From JAGOME01 sp039812375 (GTDB taxonomy: Bacteria; Actinomycetota; Actinomycetes; Actinomycetales; Dermatophilaceae): 64,000 nt of DNA. Shown here piece after piece: positions 17,492-25,418 of the stretch (the first letter of the stretch is position 1; each line of letters opens with the position of its first letter). A program made the translations under genes and the position numbers. The notes beneath the pieces are model-generated. The model was not told where the DNA came from. It ran no database searches and worked only from the letters and a program-made list of their open reading frames with translations. The DNA lies in contig JBDIAO010000004.1 of assembly GCA_039812375.1 (NCBI GenBank), positions 9,444-73,443 of the forward strand, read 5' to 3'.

Positions 17492-18511
17492 CCCGTGGGT
17501 GCGACTGCGGGAGCGCAACAGACGACGCAGGGAGGCGAGCCGGGACGCCCCTGACGGCCCGGCCCCACCGGAGGCCACCCAGGGATCCAGGCCACACTCC
17601 GGCTCGTCATGAGAGCAGCCGCGCGGGCACAGCTCCGTCCCCGGCTCCAGATCCGGGAAGTGGTGGATGATCCGGGTCGGATCGACGTGGGCCAGGCCGA
17701 ACGAGCGCACCCCAGGGGTGTCGATGACCCAGCCGGTGCTGCCTGGCAGCTCCAACGCGACCGCTGAGGCCGACGTGTGCCTGCCTCGACCGGTGACATC
17801 GTTGACGTCACCGGTCCTGCGATCGGCGTGCGGGACCAGGGCGTTGACGAGAGTGGACTTGCCGACACCGGAGTGCCCGACGAGGACACTGGTGTGCCCG
17901 GTCAACGCGGCACGCAGCGGCCCCAGGCCGTCCGTGGAGAAGTCCCGGTGACTCGTCACGACGTGTGGGATGCCCAGTCCGGCCCAGTCCCGCAGGAACG
18001 GTTCGGGATCGGCGAGGTCCGCCTTGGTCACCACGATGAGAGGGGTCATGCCCGCGTCGTAGGCGGCGACGAGACAGCGGTCGACGAGTCGGGGCCGAGG
18101 TTGCGGGTTGGCCAGTGCGACGACGATGACGAGCTGGTCGGCGTTGGCGACGATGACCCGTTCGACTGGATCGAGGTCGTCGGCGGTGCGGCGCAACACG
18201 GTGGCGCGCGGCTCGATCCGGACGATCCGGGCCAAAGTGTCCGGGCTGCCGGTGACATCCCCGACGAGCGCCACCGCGTCACCGACGACGAGGCGTTGCC
18301 GACCTAGCTCTCGGGCTCGCATCGCCAGGACCGTCCGGGGCCCGTCCGGTCCGGCTACTCGCACGGTGAACCGGCCCCGGTCGACGGCGATGACCCAGCC
18401 GGGCACCGCGTCGGAGTGCGCGGGCCGGTCCTTGGTTCGTGGGCGGCTGCCGCGACGTCCGGGTCGGATCCGGACGTCGGTCTCGTCGTAGTCGGCGGCG
18501 GCGCGAGCCAT
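17486..18511 (-). CDS. rsgA: Ribosome small subunit-dependent GTPase A
   Basis: RsgA is a late 30S assembly GTPase. The 341-residue product has an OB-fold (about 35-110), then a circularly permuted GTPase domain with the G4-like VVTKADL before the P-loop GHSGVGKSTLVNAL and the G3 DTPGVRSFGL, and a C-terminal zinc motif (CPRGCSHDEPEC). Start ATG 18511 overlaps the aroA stop by one base, so the two are cotranscribed in the order aroA-rsgA, a conserved actinobacterial arrangement. Confidence 0.95.
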   Translation of the reverse strand: MARAAADYDETDVRIRPGRRGSRPRTKDRPAHSDAVPGWVIAVDRGRFTVRVAGPDGPRTVLAMRARELGRQRLVVGDAVALVGDVTGSPDTLARIVRIEPRATVLRRTADDLDPVERVIVANADQLVIVVALANPQPRPRLVDRCLVAAYDAGMTPLIVVTKADLADPEPFLRDWAGLGIPHVVTSHRDFSTDGLGPLRAALTGHTSVLVGHSGVGKSTLVNALVPHADRRTGDVNDVTGRGRHTSASAVALELPGSTGWVIDTPGVRSFGLAHVDPTRIIHHFPDLEPGTELCPRGCSHDEPECGLDPWVASGGAGPSGASRLASLRRLLRSRSRTHGD

Positions 18512-19827
18512 CAGGGGGGTGGGCCTGAACCGTCGAGAGTGCTCACGCGCACGAGCAGATCCGCCCAGAGGGCGGGGAAGTCCGGCATCGTCTTGCCGAC
18601 CGTGTCGACGTCCTCGATGACGACCCCGGGGACCTTCAGGCCCAGGACCGCTGCAGCCATGACGAGCCGATGATCGGCATACGTGTGGAAGAGCCCACCG
18701 CGCAGCCGGCCCGGCGTGATGCGCAACCCGTCCGTGGTCTCGCTGACCTGCGCCCCGAGCCGGCCCAGCTCGGTCGCGAGGGCGGCGAGACGGTCGGTCT
18801 CATGGCCGCGGATGTGGGCGACCCCCCGGATGGTGCTCGGGGCCTCTGCCAGTGCGGCGAGAGCTGCGACGATCGGGGTGAGCTCACTGCTCTCGTGCAG
18901 GTCGACGTCGACGCCGTCGATGCTGCCGCGGCCGGTGACGACCAGCCCGCGGTCGTCGAGAACGACGTCGGCGCCCATGAGGGTGAGAATCTCACGGATC
19001 TCATCGCCCCCCTGGGTCGTCCGCAGCGGCCAATCCGGAACGCGTACCCGCCCGCCGGCGACCAGGGCAGCGGCGAGGAAGGGCGCCGCGCCGGACAGGT
19101 CGGGCTCGATGGTGACGTCAAGGGCGGTGATGGCACCAGGTTCGACCCGCCAGGTGTTTGGGACCTCGTCGTCGACCACGACGCCGGCCTCGCGCAGAGT
19201 GTGCACGGTCATCTCGATGTGCGGCAGGCTCGGTAGGGCCGGACCGTCGTGGTGGATGCTCACCCCCTCCTCGAACCTGGCCCCGGCCAGGAGCAGAGCG
19301 GAGACGAACTGAGAGGATGGCGAGGCGTCCAGGGTGACCGCGCCACCTCGCACGAAACCGTGGCCGTGCACGGTCAGCGGCAGAGCGGCCCGCCCGCCGT
19401 CGTCGATGTCCACACCGAGGGACCTCAGTGCCTGCAGGAGCGGGGCCATCGGGCGCCGGCGGGCCGCTTCGTCACCGTCGAAACCAGTGGCGCCGACCCC
19501 CAAGGCAGCGACCGGTGGGACGAAGCGCATGACGTTGCCGGCGAGCCCGCAGTCGATCCAGGGGGCCGGGCGCACCGGGCCTGGGGTGACCTTCCAGCCG
19601 CCGTCGCTGGTGTCCTCGATCCCGGTCCCGAGGGCCCGCAGCGCGTCGACCATGAGCAGGGTGTCGCGGGAGCGCAATGGACGGTGCAGTCGGGAGCTGT
19701 CCCGCGCGAGGGCAGCCAGGACGAGCACGCGGTTCGTCAGCGACTTCGACCCGGGCAGACGGATGACCGCATCGAGCGGACCTGGTGCCGTCGGGGCCGG
19801 CCAGTCGACCCGGGGGGCGGTTCTCAA
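18511..19827 (-). CDS. aroA: 3-phosphoshikimate 1-carboxyvinyltransferase (EPSP synthase)
   Basis: This shikimate-pathway enzyme joins phosphoenolpyruvate to shikimate 3-phosphate. The 438-residue product shows GSKSLTNRVL at the N-terminus, SSQFVSALLLAG, DLSGAAPFLAAALVAGG, the late motif RGHETDRLAAL and YADHRLVMAAAVLGL. The usual LGNAGTAxR loop reads LAGNVMRFVPP, the form common in actinobacteria. Translation starts at TTG 19827 with AAGGAG seven to eight bases upstream; no better start is available. Confidence 0.94.
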   Translation of the reverse strand: MRTAPRVDWPAPTAPGPLDAVIRLPGSKSLTNRVLVLAALARDSSRLHRPLRSRDTLLMVDALRALGTGIEDTSDGGWKVTPGPVRPAPWIDCGLAGNVMRFVPPVAALGVGATGFDGDEAARRRPMAPLLQALRSLGVDIDDGGRAALPLTVHGHGFVRGGAVTLDASPSSQFVSALLLAGARFEEGVSIHHDGPALPSLPHIEMTVHTLREAGVVVDDEVPNTWRVEPGAITALDVTIEPDLSGAAPFLAAALVAGGRVRVPDWPLRTTQGGDEIREILTLMGADVVLDDRGLVVTGRGSIDGVDVDLHESSELTPIVAALAALAEAPSTIRGVAHIRGHETDRLAALATELGRLGAQVSETTDGLRITPGRLRGGLFHTYADHRLVMAAAVLGLKVPGVVIEDVDTVGKTMPDFPALWADLLVRVSTLDGSGPPP

Positions 19828-19905
19828 CGGTGGGGCTCCTTGGGCGTAGCGCGGTGGTCCGGTCTCCCACGCTAGTCGCTGTCAGGGCTGGTTAGGGTGG
19901 TCGCC

Positions 19906-20748
19906 ATGTGTGGTCGGTATGCCGCCACGGCGAACCCCGCCGAGCTCGTCGTCGCGTACGAGGTGGAGCAGGACCGGAGCGCAGAGCCGACCCGCGGTCT
20001 GCGCACCGGAGCGCAGCCTGCGTCGACGGTCCTGCCCGACTACAACATGGCTCCCACGAAGCGGGCGCCCGTCGTGCTGACTCGGGCGTTGCGCTCGGTC
20101 GAGGACGCCGGCCCGGTGCGGCAGCTGCGCCTGCTCACCTGGGGTCTCGTGCCGAGTTGGGCCAAGGACACCTCCTCGGCCGGGCGGATGATCAACGCCA
20201 GGTCCGAAACGGTGGCGACGAGGCCGTCGTTCGCCAGGGCCCTGCGGGCCCGCCGTGCCCTGGTCCCGGCCACGGGGTGGTATGAGTGGCAACGGTCGCC
20301 GGTGGCCACGGACGCCAAGGGGAAGCCGCTCACCCAGCCGTTCTTCATTCGCCGTGGAGATGGCCTACCGCTCGCCTTCGCCGGGCTCTACGAGTTCTGG
20401 CGAGATCCTGCTGTCCCTGATGGTGACGATCCAGCCGCCTGGTTGGCCACGTTCACCATCCTCACCACTACCGCGGAGGCCGGACTGGATCGGATCCATG
20501 ACCGGCAACCACTCGTGCTTGACCCGGACTGCTGGGGGCGCTGGCTCGACCCGTCACTGACCGATCCGGCCGACGTCGCCGACGTGCTGGCAACCCGCAC
20601 CCACAGCGGACGCTTTACGGCATACCCCGTGGGTCGTGCCGTGGGCTCGACCCGGGCCAACGGCCCCGCCCTGATCGAGCCGCTCCCGGTCACCGAGCTG
20701 CACGGCGTCGTGGACCCGGCCTCGGGGGAGATCCTCGGTACTGCGTGA
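19906..20748 (+). CDS. SOS response-associated peptidase, YedK/HMCES (SRAP) family
   Basis: SRAP proteins form a covalent link with abasic sites in single-stranded DNA through the cysteine exposed after Met removal. The 280-residue product begins MCGRYA, so the catalytic Cys2 is present and fixes the start at ATG 19906. Other conserved features are YNMAPT, WGLVPSWAKD, NARSETV, RCL-like RALVPATGWYEW and the histidine motif IHDRQPLVL. It is divergent from aroA and overlaps the following hydrolase gene by 4 bases (GTGA). Confidence 0.93.
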   Translation: MCGRYAATANPAELVVAYEVEQDRSAEPTRGLRTGAQPASTVLPDYNMAPTKRAPVVLTRALRSVEDAGPVRQLRLLTWGLVPSWAKDTSSAGRMINARSETVATRPSFARALRARRALVPATGWYEWQRSPVATDAKGKPLTQPFFIRRGDGLPLAFAGLYEFWRDPAVPDGDDPAAWLATFTILTTTAEAGLDRIHDRQPLVLDPDCWGRWLDPSLTDPADVADVLATRTHSGRFTAYPVGRAVGSTRANGPALIEPLPVTELHGVVDPASGEILGTA

Positions 20749-21398
20749 CCTCTCGCATCCTGTCCGTGAGCACCCCGGCGGGCCTTGGCCGGGTCACGCT
20801 CATCGATGACTGCCAAGGACCGCAGGGGCGCCAGCGGCCATCAGGCCTGCTCCTGCTGGGCCACGGCGCAGGCGGGGCGCGGTGGACACCCGACATCGAC
20901 GCGGTCGTTGACGCAGCGGTCGCGGCGGGGTGGTGCGTGGCGCTGGTCGACCAACCCTGGCGGCTCGCCGGCAAGAGGGTCGGGCCCGGTCCGGCGCACC
21001 TCGACCTGGCCTGGGTTCCGCTGGTCGCTGCCGCAGTCGAGGCGTCGCGCGCGCCGGGGCCGGTGGTCGTCGGTGGGCGCAGTGCCGGGGCACGGGTCGC
21101 CTGCCGGACGTGCGCGACAGTCGGTGCCGACGCTGTGCTCGCGCTGTCCTTTCCGCTGTATCCGCCGGGTCGTCCTGAGGCGAGTCGGGCAGCGGAGCTG
21201 CTGGTGCCCTCGCAGGCCGGACTGCCGCTGCGGGTGATCCAGGGGAGCGCGGACCGGTTCGGGACGCCGACGCAGATCGCGGCGGTGCTTGGTGACGGTG
21301 ACGTCGTGGCGGTTGACGGCACGCACGCACTGAGCCACGTCGAACCGGTCGCCGCGGCTGCCGTGCAGTGGTTGACTCGGCTCGCCGCCGGTCGCTGA
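20745..21398 (+). CDS. Alpha/beta hydrolase family protein
   Basis: The product has 217 residues with an oxyanion-type GHGAGG, a nucleophile elbow GGRSAG (Ser), and a late His in GTHALSHV. It matches small KANL3/Tex30-like or dienelactone-hydrolase-like proteins common next to SRAP genes in actinobacteria. The substrate is unknown. It starts at GTG overlapping the upstream stop, so it depends on coupling. No signal peptide is seen. Confidence 0.82.
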   Translation: MTSRILSVSTPAGLGRVTLIDDCQGPQGRQRPSGLLLLGHGAGGARWTPDIDAVVDAAVAAGWCVALVDQPWRLAGKRVGPGPAHLDLAWVPLVAAAVEASRAPGPVVVGGRSAGARVACRTCATVGADAVLALSFPLYPPGRPEASRAAELLVPSQAGLPLRVIQGSADRFGTPTQIAAVLGDGDVVAVDGTHALSHVEPVAAAAVQWLTRLAAGR

Positions 21399-21448
21399 GC
21401 CGGGCAACGACGGCGGGCCCCGTCGCAGAGCGACGAAGGGTCAGTGGC

Positions 21449-24400
21449 CTACTTCCACTTACTGTCCAGCCAGTTCCACCGAGCCGTGTACCAGGTCTGC
21501 AGGCTGCTGACCCCAGCGTTGAGGTTGTGCGAACCCCACACCGTGCCGTCGGCTGTTACGGACTGGGCGATGAAGTCCTTCTCGGAGTTGGTGAAGCTGG
21601 TCATCACACTTGGCGACCACTGATTCTTGAACGCCGCCCACCGTGTCTTCACGAGGGCCTTGAACTCCGGGTTGGCCATCAGGTCGTGGAACCAGGTAGG
21701 CACTCCCTGGACCGCAGTGATGCTGCTGTTGGGTTCGCTCACCCACCAGCCGGAGGTCGTCGCTTCCTCCGGGCCCGCGTGGGTCGCGTTGCCATAGGAG
21801 GTGTCGAAGTCCCACAGCGGACCGAAGTACAGCTTGCCGGGGACACCGTTGACGTCCTTCTTCTTGTACATGAACACACTGGAGCGCATGTTCGCGCCGT
21901 AGTTCTTCGTCAGCTCCATGGCGATGATGAAGTCCGCGGTGGAGTTGCCGTCGAGATACTGCTGCCAGTTGCCCGCCTTGATCGCCTGGTTGGCTTCTTC
22001 GAGGTAGTTGTCGATGTAGTCGATCTGGGCCGACGTGATGCCAGTGCCGTCGTCTTCGTCCTCAGGCTCCTTGATGCCGACCCAGCCGCGGCCGTTGCAG
22101 GTACCGGACTCTTGGAAGCCGACCACTCCTGGGCCACCGACGCACACGTTGTGGTCGCTGGTGCGCCGGTTGTCCCACTCGAGCATGTAGCCGCCGCTGA
22201 TATCGGTGCTGGTGCTCTTCAGTGGGTCGATGTTGACCCGCTTGCCCGGGTCGCCGGTCACCCTGTCGGTGAGGATGTAGCTGCCGTTGTACTTACCGTT
22301 GACGTAGACGTCGACCGGTGTCGCGCCAGGCGTCCACTCCAGACCGGTCAGGGACGGCCCCATCTTGTAGGTCATGGTGTTGCGGATGAAGGACTCGTCC
22401 TCGTAGTTGGCGATGAGGTTCCACTTCTTGAACTTACCCATGCCGCACAGGTTCGCTGAGGTGTAGAGGGCGAACTTGAAGGGCTTCTTGGGCAGGTCCC
22501 AGGTGGAGTTGCCACGGCCAGACGCCTTCATCGCCGACGGGGCGAGTGCGGTGCACCGCGAGTTGTTGTTGTCCGGCACCGCGATGGTGAACTTGCCCTC
22601 CCAATAGCGGTCCTTGGCGGTGATGCCCTCGCCCTCGTTGGTGTCGATGTAGACGGTCGCCAATCCAGTGTTCTTCGTGGATCGGGGTGCCTCGAAGTTC
22701 ACCTCATTGGTCAGGTTCTCCAGAGACCCGCCGGGGTCGGCGACGACGCGGTAGGCGTGCTCCACGCGGAACGGGGTGGTGACGGTGAAGGTCACCTTGC
22801 CGTTAGCACCGACCGTAGCCTGGCTTACCTGGCGCCACTCCGGAGCATCCACCCCGTTGGCCAGAACAGTCCCCGCCTTGGTCGCGAACCTCAGGTACTG
22901 CAGTCGCGCGACCTTGCCGGAGTAGCCGGGGCCGAACGTGGCGGTGAAGACGGCGGAAGTGCCACTGGGGGCGACCGTCAACTCACCCAGTGGCGACACT
23001 GTGATGATGACGTCATCAGTGGCAGTGAGCGCACCGTCGCTCACGGTCAGCGAGAACGTGTATGTCGTGCCCGCCGTCGTCCCTGCCGTGAAGGTCGGCT
23101 TGGCCACATTGCTGGCGTTGAGGGTCACTCCGGACGGGGCGGTCCAGGCGTAGCTCAGCGTCTGACCATCTGGATCCGTGGAGCCCGACCCGTCGAGGGT
23201 GACGGTGCTTCCGGCTGCGACCGACTGGTCAGGGCCAGCATTGGCCACCGGCGGCCGGTTGGCGTTGACGGTGACCACCACCTCATCAGCCGTGCTGGTC
23301 TGTGTGCCGTCGCTGACGACCAGTGAGAAAGCGTAGCGACCCGGGGCGGGCGCGGTGAACGTGGGCTTGGCCACGTTGTCGGCACTGAGAGCCACCCCTG
23401 CTGGAGGCGTCCACGCGTAGGTCAACGCGCCCCCTTGGCCACCGGTGCCCGATCCGTTCAAGGTGACCAGCGAACCCTCGACCACGCTCTGGTCCGGGCC
23501 GGCATTGGCCACCGGCGGACCTGCTGGGCCCGCTGTGCCCCAGATCTCGAATTCGGACAGACCCACGTTCTGGGTCGTCGAGGATACCGAGGTGACGGTG
23601 AATTTCACCCAGGTCACCGTGCGCGGGCTGAACGTCACGGTCACTGCCGCCCCGTTGTTCGTCAACGACGGCACCTGCACACTAGAGCTGCCATCGGAGA
23701 AGGTCAGCGTCCCACCGGTGACCTGGTCGTTACTGTTCGGCCGGTCATACAAGACGACCTTGCTCACCGTCGCCGACGGGAACGACACCTGGATCGACGA
23801 CCCGGACTTCCCGCCGACCGTGGCCCACTCCGCAGCCGAATTCGACGGATATCCACTGATCACCCCATCGATCGCCTTCGCCGCTGTCTGCGACGTCGAG
23901 GTGTTCTGCGACGACGCCGACGCCGACGCCCCCGCAGCCCGCGCCACATTGGCCAGCGTTGCCGTCGGGGTCGGCGTGGGCGTGGGCGTGGGCGTGGGCG
24001 TTGCAGTCGGCGTGGGCGTGGGCGTGGGCGTTGGCGTCGGCGTTGGCGTCGGGCTCGGACCCACCGGGCCCGTCGTGCCCCAGATCTCGAACTCGGCCAG
24101 GCCGATGTTCTGCGTCTTGGTCGACACGGAGTCGACGGTGAATTTCACCCAGGTCACCGTGCGCGGGCTGAACGTCACGGTCACTGCCGCCCCGTTGTTC
24201 GTCAACGACGGCACCTGCACACTCGAGCTGCCATCGGAGAAGGTCAGCGTCCCACCGGTGACCTGGTCATCACTGTTCGGCCGGTCATACAAGACGACCT
24301 TGCTCACCGTCGCCGATGGGAACGAGACCTGGATCCATGACCCTGCCTTGCCCTTATTGGTCTCCCACTCCTTGGTGTCATCCTGTGGATACCCGGCTAC

Positions 24401-25159
24401 GACACCATCGATCGCCCGGGCTGCACCATTGGTCACCACAGCCGATGACGCTGTCGCGCTGGCCCCCGCAGCCCGCGCCACATTGGCCAGCGTTGCCGTC
24501 GGGGTCGGCGTGGGCGTTGGCGTTGCAGTCGGCGTGGGCGTTGGCGTTGGCGTTGCAGTCGGCGTCGGGCTCGGACCCACCGGGCCCGTCGTGCCCCAGA
24601 TCTCGAACTCGGACAGACCCACGTTCTGGGTCTTGGTGGACACCGACGTGATGGTGAGTTTCACGCTGGTCACCGTGCGCTCCCGGAAGGTGAACGTCGT
24701 CGCGCTGCCATTGTTGGCCAGCGACGTCACGTCCACTGTCGTCCCGTCCGAGAACGTCAACGTGCCACCGGTGACCTGGTCGTTGCTGTTCGGCCGGTCA
24801 TACAACACGACCTTGGATATCGTCGCCGACGGGAACGAGACCTCGATCCACGACCCAGACTTCCCGCCGACCGTGGCCCACTCCGCAGCCGAATTCGAGG
24901 GATATCCACTGATCACCCCGTCGATCGCCTTCGCCGCTGTCTGCGACGTCGAGGTGTTCTGCGACGACGCCGATGCCGACGCCCCCGCAGCCCGCGCCAC
25001 ATTCACCAACGGCTCTGCGCCGGACGCGGGCAGGACAGCGAGGGGAACGGAGAGTAGTGCCACCGCGAAAGCCACGATGATTCCCACGAAGCGTCGAGGA
25101 CCGGATCGCCCGGTCCGCCACGTCGCACGATCCAGACCGCCTGTGGGGGCACTCGCCAT
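21449..25159 (-). CDS. Large secreted CotH-kinase family protein with triplicated discoidin-like domains and PKD-type domains
   Basis: The product has 1236 residues. In order: signal peptide (1-48, AVLPASGA), three near-identical galactose-binding-like domains (about 53-189, 225-361, 402-542; each NVARAAGASA...WGT), separated by Thr-Pro linkers, two PKD/Ig-like domains (about 548-632 and 635-722, both starting PPVANAGPDQSV), a short bridging domain, and a CotH kinase-like domain (about 833-1236). CotH motifs RGNSTWDLPKKPFKF and PLWDFDTSYGN, the latter metal-binding in CotH kinases, are present. The domain set suggests an extracellular enzyme that binds glycans or the envelope. No membrane anchor or sortase motif ends the protein. 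ATG 25159 follows GGAAGGA. Confidence 0.88.
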   Translation of the reverse strand: MASAPTGGLDRATWRTGRSGPRRFVGIIVAFAVALLSVPLAVLPASGAEPLVNVARAAGASASASSQNTSTSQTAAKAIDGVISGYPSNSAAEWATVGGKSGSWIEVSFPSATISKVVLYDRPNSNDQVTGGTLTFSDGTTVDVTSLANNGSATTFTFRERTVTSVKLTITSVSTKTQNVGLSEFEIWGTTGPVGPSPTPTATPTPTPTPTATPTPTPTPTATLANVARAAGASATASSAVVTNGAARAIDGVVAGYPQDDTKEWETNKGKAGSWIQVSFPSATVSKVVLYDRPNSDDQVTGGTLTFSDGSSSVQVPSLTNNGAAVTVTFSPRTVTWVKFTVDSVSTKTQNIGLAEFEIWGTTGPVGPSPTPTPTPTPTPTPTPTATPTPTPTPTPTPTATLANVARAAGASASASSQNTSTSQTAAKAIDGVISGYPSNSAAEWATVGGKSGSSIQVSFPSATVSKVVLYDRPNSNDQVTGGTLTFSDGSSSVQVPSLTNNGAAVTVTFSPRTVTWVKFTVTSVSSTTQNVGLSEFEIWGTAGPAGPPVANAGPDQSVVEGSLVTLNGSGTGGQGGALTYAWTPPAGVALSADNVAKPTFTAPAPGRYAFSLVVSDGTQTSTADEVVVTVNANRPPVANAGPDQSVAAGSTVTLDGSGSTDPDGQTLSYAWTAPSGVTLNASNVAKPTFTAGTTAGTTYTFSLTVSDGALTATDDVIITVSPLGELTVAPSGTSAVFTATFGPGYSGKVARLQYLRFATKAGTVLANGVDAPEWRQVSQATVGANGKVTFTVTTPFRVEHAYRVVADPGGSLENLTNEVNFEAPRSTKNTGLATVYIDTNEGEGITAKDRYWEGKFTIAVPDNNNSRCTALAPSAMKASGRGNSTWDLPKKPFKFALYTSANLCGMGKFKKWNLIANYEDESFIRNTMTYKMGPSLTGLEWTPGATPVDVYVNGKYNGSYILTDRVTGDPGKRVNIDPLKSTSTDISGGYMLEWDNRRTSDHNVCVGGPGVVGFQESGTCNGRGWVGIKEPEDEDDGTGITSAQIDYIDNYLEEANQAIKAGNWQQYLDGNSTADFIIAMELTKNYGANMRSSVFMYKKKDVNGVPGKLYFGPLWDFDTSYGNATHAGPEEATTSGWWVSEPNSSITAVQGVPTWFHDLMANPEFKALVKTRWAAFKNQWSPSVMTSFTNSEKDFIAQSVTADGTVWGSHNLNAGVSSLQTWYTARWNWLDSKWK
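23957..24067 (-). repeat. Thr-Pro linker repeat between domains 2 and 3 of the CotH protein
   Basis: Hexamer GGCGTG/GGCGTT units (minus strand coding T-P-T-P) repeat about 17 times with few substitutions. Such short tandem arrays change length easily. Confidence 0.9.
24488..24583 (-). repeat. Thr-Pro linker repeat between domains 1 and 2 of the CotH protein
   Basis: A second, shorter array of the same T-P-coding hexamers, interrupted by ACTGCAACG-type units that encode T-A-T. Confidence 0.9.
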
Positions 25160-25418
25160 TGCACTGGTTCCTTCCGGGGGCGTGGCTGCGCCACAGACTC
25201 GGGACGGGTGACAGTGCGATCGGGAGGGAAACTGACATCCCCTTCACTGCCAGTTCACAGGAGCATGCCACAGTCCCGCCGGCTCTGCCACCCCACAATT
25301 CGGGCAGCATTGCCACACCGGCCCAGGGGCTGGCGAGCGCCCTGCGTGCCGAGCAACATTACGCCTTCTCGACGTCCCGGAGGCGCGATCGGGTCGTCGA
25401 CCTCCCCGAGCGGGATCG
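25160..25418. other. Intergenic region upstream of the CotH gene
   Basis: About 260 bases separate the CotH start from the end of the DsbB-like gene, both transcribed leftward. It must contain the CotH promoter. I see no convincing -35/-10 pair or further gene. Confidence 0.5.

Noticed and set aside
23445..25211. A 588-codon open frame antisense to the CotH gene
   Set aside because: It is the mirror of a G/C-biased repeat-rich gene; the leftward frame has a signal peptide, ribosome-binding site and known domains, whereas this frame has no recognisable family and only valine-glycine mirror repeats.
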